Positions 54,025 through 63,575 of a stretch of 64,000 nt of DNA are shown piece by piece. This DNA is from Euglena gracilis (taxonomy: Eukaryota > Euglenida > Euglenophyceae > Euglenales). The notes below the pieces were generated by a model that searched no databases, was not told the origin of the DNA, and saw nothing but the letters and a program-made list of their open reading frames with translations. The position numbers and the translations under genes were made by a program. Location of the stretch: NCBI GenBank assembly GCA_039621445.1, contig CP154955.1, positions 37,427,123 through 37,491,122 of the forward strand, given 5' to 3'. Positions within the stretch are counted from its first letter, which is position 1, and each line of letters opens with the position of its first letter.

Positions 54025-55067
54025 TGCGTTGAGAGCTTGTTCTCCTTCTCCTGAACAGCGAAGGAATTTTCGGTGCTGGCCTGTGCAGCTTCTTTGAGTT
54101 CGATTTTACAGACACCAAAAGGTCCTCGAATTGCAGGATCTATGTCATTGGCATGGATAGGATGTTCTAAAACATCACTGAATTCGCGATTGATCTTTGT
54201 ACATAGTTCTTGTGATTTAGGATGTTGACCACCGCTTTCTATTACTGCGGATGCTTGGTATATTTGGTCATTCTGACTTTTATCCCGTAGGAATTTGTCA
54301 GTGTGGTCAACAGCTCCGAACGCATCAAAGAAACAAACACGAAAAATGATTTCTTTCAATGGTGGTAACATGACACCGCAAAAGTGTTCGAACAAGGGAG
54401 TGTTATTCAATAAATTCCACCACTGAAAAGTGACATACGTCAGTTGTTGAAACCATTCCGCTTCGGGATTTATAGGAATAAGTAGCACACCGCGTGCTTG
54501 ATCCCGAAGGATCTTGTCAACAACAAGAGTAAAAAGTTTCAGAGGTGGGTGTAGCCATAGGACCACATCACCCCAAAACTTATCAAACGCGTTTGTATGG
54601 CTTGACCAGTGATTGGATAAACGAGAATGCGCTTTGGACGAGAATGCGTCAATCTCCAATTGTAGGTCCATCGACTTCGCGATTTGCGCTATTTTGGAAA
54701 ACCAGGTTTCCAAAATGCGATATTGTCCAAAATTGAAGGCATTCCAGATGCGGTTCGTGAAAACTGTCGCGGTTTCAGTCCTGTGGAGGGCTGAAACACA
54801 GTTTATCAAGCCACATCGGTAATGCGGTGTGTCCGAAGACACTTCATCAAAGATTGTACCAAGTGTATCAGGTGTATTGTAAGGTGTACAATTCTTGTTG
54901 GCATTCTGCCACTTGTATGCAGGGACATTGGAAGGTTTGGCATTCTGCCATTCGGGGTCAGAGAGATTGGCTTTCTGCCATTGGAGATCTTCCAGCGCTA
55001 CTCTCGCGATTACGAACAGGGACGTGATTCCGCGTTTGTCCAGTTGTCGATGTACTTCAACACACAA
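54021..55067 (-). pseudogene. element 1 linker, Dam-like domain and RT N-terminus (copy B)
   Basis: A 348-codon open frame. Residues ~136-215: LQLEIDAFSSKAHSRLSNHW, VVLWLHPPLKLFTLVVDKIL and GVLLIPINPEAEWFQQL, i.e. a complete Dam-like fold pattern with H-P-P-L in place of N-P-P-[YFW]. Residues ~290-330: NREFSDVLEHPIHANDIDPA and GVCKIELKEAA, the pre-RT segment. Ends by a frameshift just before the RT proper. A Dam-like domain N-terminal to RT appears to be a standing part of this element family because both copies have it. Confidence 0.62.
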
Positions 55068-55651
55068 CGGGGAACAACCCGGTGTTTTGTGTTCTCGTTC
55101 GGCGTGCAGGGTACCCTCGGAGTGTACTCTGGTTGTTCAGTAAAGCGATTAGTTTGGAAGGTTCAACAATACATCCACAATCGAAATCAGGTTGTGTGTA
55201 AATTCTCCGACAATGTGCGCATTGGAAGGAAGTGTCGGTCTGGTAGTGCATGTCAGTCGTGTGTAGTGTGTGTATGGGGGTGTTGGAAGGTGTAGCTGCT
55301 GGGGGGTGTACAGGGGTGTCCAAAATCGACACGCCTGGTGGAAAACGTAAAAGTTGTGCGGCTGGGCGGCTACTCGACACCGTTATAACTTCAGGCCTTT
55401 GGGCTTTCACGTTGGAACCCAATGAAACGTGGGGGGTTAAGCTACTGGCTTTCCTTACCGCGTGGGAAACGTACCGTAAAAGTGTAGTGGGTAGGGTGCC
55501 AGCTTTCTCTTTACCCCTGGTGTAGGAAACGGTGTTTTCGGTTGTAGAAAACGTTGTGGCAAGGCGGGGGGACATCTGGGAAGATGTCTTGTGGGAGAAA
55601 TTAGGTGGTGTGGGTTGTGTGCGTGAAGTACTGCACAAACCGAGGGAGGCG
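55068..55651 (-). pseudogene. element 1 protease-Dam linker (copy B)
   Basis: Reads STSRTQPTPPNFSHKTSSQM, KAQRPEVITVSSSRPAAQLL and FQCAHCRRIYTQPDFDCGC, matching 43,625-44,170 of copy A. The C-x2-C...C-x-C group is conserved between copies. Confidence 0.6.
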
Positions 55652-56290
55652 CTGTTCCCAGACGGGCTTCCAGTGCGGGCACACCGCATACGCCTTGCTC
55701 CAGTCCATGTCGAAGAAGTTGATGTCCAGGTCAGACTGCGGGGGCACGGGATCTGCGGTTGACGGCACACCTGCTGCGGGCGCTGCAGACGGGACTGACG
55801 CGGCCGGTGACGGCACACCGGCTGCGGACGCTGGGACGGGCGTGGCCGGTGATGACACACCGGCTGTGGGCGCTGCGGGCGGTGCGATGGACTGTGGTGC
55901 GGTGGACTGCGGTGCTGGTGACGGGGCCTGCGATGGCACGTTGGACGATGGTGCTGGCAAGGACGCTGATGGAGTGATGCACGGCGCAGACGGTGGGACT
56001 GCCGCAGACGATGCCGACGGTGGGACTGCTGCGGCCGCGGGAGACGAGGCTGACTGGTGCATCTCGCGTGGGTGCTCGGATCGTGTACCGTGCAGGGCGT
56101 CTGCTGGGGCGTCTCGGGTGTTGCGCTGCGTGTCGAGGCGGCTGCGTGTCGAGGCGGCTGCGCGTGGTGACGGCGATGTGGGACGCTGACGGGACCGCGT
56201 CGAACGACTGGAGCAGGATCAGCTGGATGATGGCCAGCTCTCTCCCCTCCTTCAGGGTTGACCTCTCCACCAGCTCCGCCTTGGTGTCCT
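55652..56290 (-). pseudogene. element 2 Ala/Pro-rich linker and start of next domain
   Basis: Frame 56,062-55,601 is almost all A/P/S/V in ~10-residue repeats (SSPATPVPASAAGVPSPAAS), then SDLDINFFDMDWSKAYAVCP and HWKPVWE before the junction. The last 40 residues look structured (possibly the start of the pol part). Two alternative frames are also open due to GC content. Confidence 0.5.
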
Positions 56291-56294
56291 CGTC

Positions 56295-56990
56295 CTAGGG
56301 ATGCACCGCTTTCGTGGTGGACTTCTCGCGCAGCTTCTCCTCCAGGACCTGGGCCTTCATCTCCTCCCCCGCTTCGGACGGCGTGCCCGGCAACAGCGAC
56401 GAGCTGCAGGCTCGGACGGTCGCGTGGGTTCGTGTGCTTAGCGCTGCGATCTCGCTTGCTTCGGTGCCGGCGATGACCCATCGGGGGTCGTCGTGGAGCT
56501 GGAGTGCATCCTGCCAGGGTTGCACATCCAGCCTGTGCTCCTTCAGCCAGGGGTAACCCAGAATCAGGTCACGCCCTATATCACTGTCATGGACGGTGAT
56601 CTGGCTGTGCCGACTCTTCACTCCTACACTCCTGTCTCCTTCGCTCCTCGCGTTGAACACCAGGAGGACGTCTGCCTCGTTGCTGCCGCCCGCCAGCAGG
56701 TTGCCGTTCAGGGTCCGCAGCAACAGCAGTCGCTCACTGCGGCGGAATCGTCCGTTCGGGAACAAGTCCCGACGGATCAGTGATGTCTGTGCCCCCGTGT
56801 CGATGAGGGCGTTCGCCTTCTCCTCCCGGCCGTCGATCTCGATGACCACATCCAGCATCAGCTGATAGCTGCCGCCCCGCCTCTCCATGCGGCCCAACTG
56901 GAAGGGCCGGCTGGGGCGGTACTGCCACGGACGGACGGTGACCTTGTGGACCTTCCGCGGGGGGTGTGGCTCGGCGGCGGCGGAGGTCAC
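56295..56990 (-). CDS. element 2 retropepsin
   Basis: 231 codons. Residues 45-75: LDVVIEIDGREEKANALIDT then GAQTSLIRRDLF, with the catalytic I-D-T-G-A intact (63-67); residues 139-149: GRDLILGYPWL, the second retropepsin landmark. Processes the Gag/Pol polyprotein by analogy. The 76 bp near its C-terminal part recur at 47,280-47,355. Confidence 0.85.
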   Translation of the reverse strand: MTSAAAEPHPPRKVHKVTVRPWQYRPSRPFQLGRMERRGGSYQLMLDVVIEIDGREEKANALIDTGAQTSLIRRDLFPNGRFRRSERLLLLRTLNGNLLAGGSNEADVLLVFNARSEGDRSVGVKSRHSQITVHDSDIGRDLILGYPWLKEHRLDVQPWQDALQLHDDPRWVIAGTEASEIAALSTRTHATVRACSSSLLPGTPSEAGEEMKAQVLEEKLREKSTTKAVHP

Positions 56991-57074
56991 GGACTCGGTG
57001 GGTGGATCGTTGTGCGGCTCGGTGGGGGTGCACGATGCTTGGCGGGTGCACGATGGCGGTCGTTGGCGCGGAGC

Positions 57075-58052
57075 TCAAGACGGCGCCGCTGCATTGCGGG
57101 GGAGCGCCGTCCGGCTTTGCGGTGTGGAGGGGGACGCGGGTGCGGGTGACGGCGGCGATGGCGATGGCGGGCTGGACGGCACGGCTGCTCGGCGGATTGG
57201 TGGTATGCGCTCGCACAGATATCGTACTACTCCTTTGGGAATGCGATATGCCTGCTCTCGGGTTCCGCGCTGCTGGGATGCCCCACCCAGCTGCCGTCGG
57301 TGATGTCGCCGTCCATCTTGCTCCTCCGCGATGTTTTCGCACTGGCCGTCGCACACGATGTCCTGCGTGGGGGCCATGGAGTCCGCGATCCAGAAGCGTT
57401 TGGGCTTGCGATAACTCCACACCTCGAACGTGCAGTAGTCTACGTCGCCGTACTGCGTGTCCTCGACGACCTTGCGGTGGAGGAGTTTCCCGTAGCGGGG
57501 ATTCTCCAGCCACCACAGGGACGGCCGCAGGTAGGCGATGATCTCCTTCGCCATGCGGGCCAGGAAGTCGGCCTTCCGCAGCCGCCGCCTCCTTGTCGTC
57601 ATCGCGCTGGAGTACTCGGTGCACGGCGGCGAGGCGGCGACCAGCTCGAAGTCGCCGGGCCAGTACTCTTCCAAGTACCGCCAGCGCCGCACGTCCACCG
57701 TCTTGTCTGCCTTCAACCGCGGGTCGGCGTCCACCGAGACCACGGAGTAGCCGAGATTCTCCTGCACCCGCTTCACCGAATCCGTTCTGGAGAACAGGTC
57801 CAGGGCCCACCTCTTCGGCGATGAGGTTGGCGGTGACGATGCGGCCGGCTTCGGTGCCGCCCGGGAGGACGGTGCACTCTGCGGGGGGAACGGGGCGCTG
57901 GTTGCTGCGGGTGCGGAGCGTGGTGCCGCTGACGGCGCTGCTGCTGGCGGGGGCAGCGTCGTCCGGCTTGGTGCGGACTGGCGCTGTGCTCGCACCTGCT
58001 GCTGTCGGGCTGGGGGCGTCGCGGTGGCACGATGCTGCGTAGACGATGCCAC
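57075..58052 (-). CDS. element 2 C5-cytosine-type DNA methyltransferase
   Basis: 325 codons; the first ~80 residues are Ala/Pro/Ser-rich linker. Motif I: RWALDLFSRTDSV (82-94); an acidic motif II VDAD (107-110); motif IV ASPPCTEYS with the catalytic Cys (140-148); motif VI LENP (182-185); motif VIII-like YRKPKRFW (214-221); short target-recognition segment with C234/C238 and HHRRQLGG; motif X-like REQAYRIP (265-272). That is the full set of C5-methyltransferase landmarks in the right order and spacing in ~190 residues, a compact phage-like form. ENP instead of ENV and FSRT instead of F.G.G are unusual. Open reading frame without stops, flanked by Gag and protease frames on the same strand. 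DNA methyltransferases carried by retrotransposons are known in dinoflagellates and streptophyte algae; substrate and activity here are inferred. Confidence 0.82.
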   Translation of the reverse strand: MASSTQHRATATPPARQQQVRAQRQSAPSRTTLPPPAAAPSAAPRSAPAATSAPFPPQSAPSSRAAPKPAASSPPTSSPKRWALDLFSRTDSVKRVQENLGYSVVSVDADPRLKADKTVDVRRWRYLEEYWPGDFELVAASPPCTEYSSAMTTRRRRLRKADFLARMAKEIIAYLRPSLWWLENPRYGKLLHRKVVEDTQYGDVDYCTFEVWSYRKPKRFWIADSMAPTQDIVCDGQCENIAEEQDGRRHHRRQLGGASQQRGTREQAYRIPKGVVRYLCERIPPIRRAAVPSSPPSPSPPSPAPASPSTPQSRTALPRNAAAPS

Positions 58053-58287
58053 GGACGCTGCTGGCTTGGCGGGGGGCGAGGACTGCGCAGACGAGACCGG
58101 TCGCGCTGCAGACGGTTGCTCGGAACGACGGGACTTTTCTGTAGCACGGACCAGTAGTTGTTTGTCGACAACTGATGGACCCCGCCTTCACCGTGTGCTT
58201 CAGGGCACGGTCTCTCCCCTCCTTGGGAGATTAGGGGCATGCTGGGTCTGTGGGGCGGGCGGGGATCTTGGGTGATTTCCCGCACGC

Positions 58288-58791
58288 TCACGCTGGCGTT
58301 GGGATTCGACCGCCGGCCCAGAACCCCATCCCTGTCACTCGTAACTCATGATACTGCTCCTGGACGACCGAGACGTTGGTCTTGCCGTCCTTGCCTTTGC
58401 CCTTGGACTTCTCTTTTCCTTGATCTCCTTTGGCTCCACCCTTTGGCTTCCCTTTTCCTTTGCCTTTGTCTTGTCTTGGAGCATTCGATGTCCATTGCTC
58501 GGCTTGGTACCCACCACCCCTTCCTTTTCCTTCATTTCCTTGCCATGCACTCGATGACCACTGCTCGGCTTGGTATCCACCCTTCCCTTTTCCTTCTTCA
58601 CTCGTCCACGGGCTCGATGACCAGTGCTCCGGGTACCCACGTCCCCCTTGGCCTTGTCCTTTGCCTTGGGGCGCAGGTACCGGTGGCGTCGGCGGGCGTG
58701 GCTGCTGTGCTTGCTTCTCCTTCTTCGGCGGCACATTCGTCTTCTCCACCCCCTGGGTGTACGGCTCCTCGGTGGTGTCATCGACCTCCAC
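58288..58791 (-). CDS. element 2 Gag tail, Gly/Lys/Trp-rich repeats
   Basis: Three ~22-residue repeats (GKGKGGYQAEQWSSSAW, GKGRGGGYQAEQWTSNA) and a GKGKGKPKGGAKG tail; likely the nucleic-acid-binding C-terminus of Gag in place of a zinc knuckle. GKGKG-rich proteins are common in dinoflagellate retroelements. Confidence 0.6.
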   Translation of the reverse strand: MEVDDTTEEPYTQGVEKTNVPPKKEKQAQQPRPPTPPVPAPQGKGQGQGGRGYPEHWSSSPWTSEEGKGKGGYQAEQWSSSAWQGNEGKGRGGGYQAEQWTSNAPRQDKGKGKGKPKGGAKGDQGKEKSKGKGKDGKTNVSVVQEQYHELRVTGMGFWAGGRIPTPA

Positions 58792-59785
58792 GTCCCGCTG
58801 CCACCGGCACCGGCCGCTTCTCCCGGATCTCCTTCTCCTTCTCGGGGGCCATCTTCGCCTCCATCCGTAGCCATCTCATCAGGAGGTTGTGGATGTGCTT
58901 CGCCGGTAGATCGCACGAGTCGGCCGTCACCATGACGATGCTACCGCCCTCAAGCCGCAAACGGTCTTACACGGCCTTCACCAGGGTGCGGTGCTCGTCG
59001 CCCACTGGCACCACCACGAAGCGGCGCCTCACCATTCGCACTGAGGCGGGGGCCACCATGGTCTCTTGCTTGATCATCTCCTTCACCTCCTCCACCGTCG
59101 TGTCCATCGGCTGGCCCTCCAGCACGATGGACCGGTGGTCCACCCGCTTGTCCTCCTCCTGCGCCACCTTCCGGCGCCAGGGGTCGAGGGGCATGGCCTC
59201 CACGAGGAGCTGCCGCAGCTCCTCCTCCTCCATGCCCACCTGCCCCGCCATGGACGCCATCTGCGCGTAGTACTCCCTCCAGGACTTCTCGGTCAGCTTC
59301 CCGCTCGTCACCAGCTTCAGCTTCCTCATTTGCCGCCGCAGGACCTCCTTGTCCTCGCCGCCGTTCGCCAGGTCCACCTCCGCGAACACCATGGCATACT
59401 CCACCTCTCCTTTGGTCTCGATCTCCTCGTCCAGCATCAGCACCGTGGCCTCGTCCAAAGCCGCGCGGAACATGGCGAGACGCTGGGCTGACGTGATGGA
59501 TGGCCACGCCTGCTTGAGTTCCCGAAGCCACAGGAGCCACCGCCGCCGCAACTGCGGCCAGTCCTCCGGATGCCCAGGGAACCAGCCCGGGTGGTGGCCG
59601 ATGACGGAGTCCACCATCGGCGCCGGGAGGAAGTGCAGGGCCGCTGGCTGAGCCTGCACCGGGGCGATGCGGACCTCTTGCACCGCGGATGCGCTGGCGA
59701 CGGGGACGGCGGACGGCGGGGTCAGGCGGGCGATGGAGAGGGACGGCACTCCGCCCCCTCCCGCCGCAGCCTGCTTCCGGACCAT
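58778..59785 (-). CDS. element 2 Gag, capsid-like domain
   Basis: Main frame 59,785-58,967 (272 codons): WPQLRRRWLLWLRELKQAWP, TVLMLDEEIETKGEVEYAMV, SWREYYAQMASMAGQVGMEE and LLVEAMPLDPWRRKVAQEED: helical, Leu/Arg/Glu-rich with the E.SW..Y......l architecture of Ty3-type capsids. A frameshift near 58,962 leads into MRLEGGSIVMVTADSCDLPA and AKMAPEKEKEIREKRP (to 58,778). Confidence 0.65.
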
Positions 59786-60397
59786 CCGGAGAGCTGGTCG
59801 GAGGGTGGACGACGACTTCCATGCACCACGGGCTCCTCCTGCATGGGCTTCTCCATCTGGACTGTCCTGTCCTCTGGCACTGGCTGCTTCTGGGCCACCG
59901 GCACCGGCTGCTGCTCGGCCGGGGGTGGCGGAGCCTTGGCGGGCATGGCCGGCACCGCCTTGGCTTGGGAGAATACGATCACCTTCGAGTAGATCTGGTC
60001 CAGTCGCTGCACGGCCATGACCACGGCTTGCGTCTGGACGTTCACCTTCTGCACTTCGGTCTCCACCACCCGGATCTTGTCACCGGGGACTTCCGCGGCG
60101 AGCCGTTGCACGGCCACGGTCAGGCCTTGGGATTGGGCTCCCACCTTCTGGATCTCCGTCTCCACCTTCTGGATCCTCCACACGATCAGCGGCGGCAGCT
60201 CAGCGGCCTTTTGCTCCTTGGCCGCAGCTGCCTCCACCTTGGTGGTGAGGGTGGACACCGGCGCCACCAGGAACTTGACCTGGTCCTTCAGCCAGACGTT
60301 CTCCGCCTGCTGATACTGCAGCTGCCGCACCAGGCGCGGCGTCACCTTCACCGCCTTGCCCTGCGCCACCGCAGTCGCCTCCACCTCCACAACCAGG
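59722..60397 (-). CDS. element 2 Gag N-terminal coiled coil, fused in frame to element 1 protease
   Basis: Reads ENVWLKDQVKFLVAPVSTLT, RIQKVETEIQKVGAQSQGLT and VVETEVQKVNVQTQAVVMAV: repeated (K/R)VETE(I/V)QKV heptads, a long coiled coil. Then a Pro-rich hinge (AKAPPPPAEQQPVPVAQ). The frame begins in element 1 sequence (60,612) without a stop. Confidence 0.65.
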
Positions 60398-60800
60398 CGG
60401 TTCTGACGCAAGAACGGAAAACCCAAAGATACGCCAGACCAGCGGATACCCAATTCGTAACTCCGGGTACCCAGAAAATTTTGTATGTGTGGGGGCTGTG
60501 AGTGGTGCTTGTTGATGATGGGGAGGAGTATGTCCAAAAAGCATCCCAAGTCACCACCACATATGGGGCTGTTGTCAGCAGTCATAATTTTGATGGGATA
60601 CTTGACTTTCACCGAGAGGGAGTTGGGAATAATTCCTGTTCGAAAGAGAAGGGGGGATTCGACACCCTGTGTCGACCAAAATTTTGCATTTGGTAGAAAA
60701 ATTTTGTGTTCGAATTTCCGCTTGGACCAAAAGTTCCATCGGGGGTACGCAAAGTGCAGGATGCCGTATAATATTGTTGTCTCTCCAACTATTTCAGGAT
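60398..60800 (-). pseudogene. element 1 protease (copy B)
   Basis: Reads KILVDTGCRIP (catalytic DTG retained), a shift in a C run (about 60,655), then KIMTADNSPICGGDLG and SLGFPFLRQNRLVV up to the element 2 junction. Confidence 0.7.
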
Positions 60801-60969
60801 CCCGTTCCTACTTCGCTCAGCATTCCAGGCAGAAATTTGGAGCGGGGGGTGGGGGACCGGAAAATTTTCCAGGAATCGACCAAAAAGGCAGCTGGGCAGG
60901 GAAAGTAAGGTTGATCAGGTCCTACTTCCGTCTGTTCATCAGCCCAAAGGTCCGTGCCCACAGACCTCA
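60801..60969 (-). other. Gag-protease spacer of element 1 (copy B)
   Basis: Close match to 43,020-43,194 of copy A in reverse orientation; no domain. Confidence 0.45.
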
Positions 60970-61810
60970 GGCTGCCCTACTCCAAGTACGATTCAGCACT
61001 TCGGCTGTTTGTCGTTTTCTTGTGTGAGTAGATAGCGCGTAACGCGGTGACCGGATTGCGGTCGTACTCCAACGAGGATTCGGAGGGCTCATCCCCCTTC
61101 CTGCCCGAAGCCGGGGTTCCCTCCTGTAAAGAGGAGATTTTGAACCCGACCTTGTGTTTGTTGTTGTGTTTTGTATCATTATGGTGACGTTGGTTCGGGC
61201 TGGGAGAGCGAGAACCGTAACATTTGGACGAGTGGTGATTGTGTGATCCACAAGGGGAACGCTTTTGTCGGTTTTGTGATTTTGTTGGTTTTGTGATGGG
61301 TTTTCACCCCTTGGAGGCCTTGTTGAACTGAAATCCCGTTCGACCATAGTTGTTGTTACCCGGTTTCCGGGATGACGATCGCGAAGAAGATGATCCTCTT
61401 CGCGAACGTGATCGCGATGAATTGCGAGTTGTATCACGTTTGTACGGGGGTCGGGGTGATCGACCACGAGGTGCGCGATCGCGTCCGCGGTCGCGGAACA
61501 GTGATCGGGACCTTTGTCGATAACCCGAAGATTGTGATTGTCCAGATTTCTTCGAATATCCAGAGGAGCGCGAGCTCCGCGAGGATTGTGAACCCCTTGG
61601 ACTCTGATACTGCTTTCGCGTATCAGGGTGGGTCACGGGACGTATGCCCCGATTTGTTGCACAAAAACCAATTTTTGTCAGAAGATTGGTCAGAGGAGCG
61701 CGGATGGCGCGTTTACATATCTCCCCTTGGGGCGTTTGTTGTTTACCGTATCCCCTTGGGGATTTTGGAGAAGAAGTCTTTTGTGGGGCACTTACCATAC
61801 CGCTAGGATG
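60970..61810 (-). pseudogene. element 1 Gag RS-rich and knuckle region (copy B)
   Basis: 61,798-61,304 gives RQRSRSLFRDRGRDRAPRGR and RSRSRRGSSSSRSSSRK; then, shifted, a knuckle with Cys to Arg at its first position (RSPCGSHNHHSSKC). The upstream second knuckle is also degenerate. Confidence 0.72.
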
Positions 61811-62620
61811 ACCGGCGGTAGGGTGGTGGGTGTATGCCGATTGTGTCCCCTCCCAAAAGCTGTGAGACTTTCATTTGCTTGGAAACATAGTTCCATCGTT
61901 TTTCAAGTGTGAGTTTGTTGTCCGCGAGTTCTTCGCGGTGGATGTCCTTGACAATTGTAGGAATGAAATGGAGGGGAACCGCATCAAATTGTTCCTTCAT
62001 TTGGTTCTCTCCCAGCTCATCAACCTCAGAGGCCAATCCCAACCATTTAGAATACCAAAGGTCGATTGACTTCCGTTATCGGTCAGTTGGCGCGAATTGC
62101 CGCCATTTTTTTCCCAGCGTAATTCGGGAAATTAGGCTTGAACAGGTTGACGCATATTGGTCAACCAGTTCATCAGAAGTAATCCGTTTCCGGATCACAA
62201 GTTGTCGGGCACGATCTTTTTCTTCCTTGGGAAGGCAATCAATAAATTCCATTTTGATTACCTCGGGGTTCCCGTCTTGGGTTGGACGCTTCAAGTCCCA
62301 ATAGTATGTCCAGTCGCGCTAAAATTGTATCCAAGTTGTGGGATCTCTGTCCCATTGTGACTTCTGATTTGTTGGCAATTGTAATGGTACCTTTGAAATC
62401 GCGTCGTGGACAGCGACTTCCATCGTAATTGTTATTGTAGGGCGGTTGTGGTGGGATGCGCGAATGCGCATCCAGAATGGTGCTCATGGTACCGTAGGTA
62501 CCATGGGTATTTGTTACATCGCAGTTCCGCGAATTATATGGTTGTGTTTCGGGATTCCGCGATCCGGATTGTAAAGGGTCGCGATTCCGCGATTCGGGGT
62601 GTGGTAACATACCAGGGGGG
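61803..62620 (-). pseudogene. element 1 Gag middle part (copy B)
   Basis: 62,610-62,239 gives a Pro/Asn/Arg-rich part (SRNRDPLQSGSRNPETQPYN); 62,294-62,076 and 62,042-61,803 give the helical capsid-like part (VIKMEFIDCLPKEEKDRARQ, WNYVSKQMKVSQLLG). Broken by at least two shifts. Lacks the solo-LTR-like insertion of copy A. Confidence 0.62.
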
Positions 62621-62831
62621 TGGGAATCCCGTTTTTCACCCGCAAGTCAGGGAACCGCGGTAAATTCCGTGTTTCTCATTCACTATCCATGGCCAATACC
62701 CGGTGTAGGGGTATGGCTCATACCGCGAGTCAGTCCCGATTCGCGAATTTCTTGTTGTAAAGCCGAAGGATTCGCGGTTTTTGTGGTAAAAACCGTTTCT
62801 CATCCGAAGATTCACCCTTAGGGGGGGGATC

Positions 62832-63575
62832 TTAAGTTGTGGTAAGAAACGGGCGATTGTAATCGCAATTGTAGGCATGTCCATGATCATGTGCATCCGT
62901 GGATGCTTGTAGGGCATGCTCATCCCAAGATGCTTGTAGGGGTGCGCATTCTGCGCTTTTGGAAGGATTAGCATCCAACGAAACGTGAATTTGATGCACG
63001 AGGTCGCGAGTTGGATGTCGGGCATTCAAAGGTGCTTCGGCGGATGCGCGAAAAGCGCGTTGTGAGGTGGAAGTTGCATTTTGGACACCGAAAACACGGT
63101 TTTCAGGGACACAGTGCGGGGGGTTGCAGGATTTTGCATGAATCTCATCCAAACTCAATGCAAAATCTTGGATGGTTTGTTCCAATGAACCAACCACTTG
63201 GAAATGGTCCGAAATTCGTTCAACATCACCCTGCAAACCCTTAATACGTTTGCGGTATGAGGGTAACCCATCCAAAAGTGGTAATTTGTCAACAATGGAG
63301 TCAAAATCAGCTGAAAGCTTTGTAAAAGTGGTGTCGAAGGATTGGACCCGCTTAACCAAAGTTTCCAATGCGGTTGTAAGGGCGTTCAACCGATTCTCGG
63401 TTTGTGGGGTTGTGGCACCCAACGTGGGTTGGGGTACCCCTACCGCATTTTCAGCGGTTTCGTCATCCATCGTTGTAGAAAGTCGGTTCTCCAACACCAA
63501 AATGTGTTGCTTTAGTGTGAGAACTTGTTGGGTGACCGAATTTTGGGTGACCAAAATGTCCAACCGTGTGATCAT
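62832..63575 (-). CDS. element 1 Gag N-terminal part (copy B)
   Basis: A 247-codon uninterrupted frame: TQQVLTLKQHILVLENRLST, ENRLNALTTALETLVKRVQS, DFDSIVDKLPLLDGLPSYRK and GLQGDVERISDHFQVVGSLE, a long alpha-helical/coiled-coil region, then DAHDHGHAYNCDYNRPF. Best-preserved copy of this Gag part; the Met at 63,575 is the first in frame. Confidence 0.65.
   Translation of the reverse strand: MITRLDILVTQNSVTQQVLTLKQHILVLENRLSTTMDDETAENAVGVPQPTLGATTPQTENRLNALTTALETLVKRVQSFDTTFTKLSADFDSIVDKLPLLDGLPSYRKRIKGLQGDVERISDHFQVVGSLEQTIQDFALSLDEIHAKSCNPPHCVPENRVFGVQNATSTSQRAFRASAEAPLNARHPTRDLVHQIHVSLDANPSKSAECAPLQASWDEHALQASTDAHDHGHAYNCDYNRPFLTTT

Larger units (their letters stand above)
55652..60397 (-). 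mobile_element. element 2 block (Gag-C5 methyltransferase-protease) inside element 1 copy B
   Basis: 4.75 kb with much higher GC than element 1, inserted exactly where copy A reads GTTGTGGA|CTGCCCCTCC. Encodes on the minus strand coiled coil, Gag, GK-rich tail, methyltransferase, retropepsin and an Ala/Pro-rich linker. No RT, no integrase, no LTR or target duplication at the junctions, so it is a segment of a larger element joined by recombination or template switching rather than a plain insertion. At the 5' junction the element 1 frame (FLRQNRLVV) reads straight into element 2 (EVEATAVAQGK). Confidence 0.8.
47356..63575 (-). mobile_element. element 1 copy B, nearly full coding length, interrupted by element 2
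   Basis: Reading down the minus strand: Gag (63,575-60,970), protease (60,800-60,398), [element 2 block 60,397-55,652], linker, Dam-like, RT, RNase H, integrase, chromodomain (51,077), ORF3 (to 47,356). It keeps VDTG (protease), YIDD (RT) and a plausible integrase DDE, but has several frameshifts. No LTRs recognised. The 5' end homologous to copy A starts at 63,541; upstream sequence differs. Confidence 0.85.

Noticed and set aside
57300-58042. Plus-strand frames opposite the methyltransferase
   Set aside because: The minus strand carries the ordered C5-methyltransferase motifs; the plus frames are GC-driven shadows.
59066-60501. Plus-strand open frames over the element 2 Gag
   Set aside because: Antisense shadows of the minus-strand Gag and coiled coil; His/Leu-rich, no domain.
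39755-63575. Assembly artefact explaining the palindrome
   Set aside because: Arms differ by many substitutions, private frameshifts, a solo-LTR-like insertion and a 4.75 kb block; an artefactual fold-back would be near-identical.
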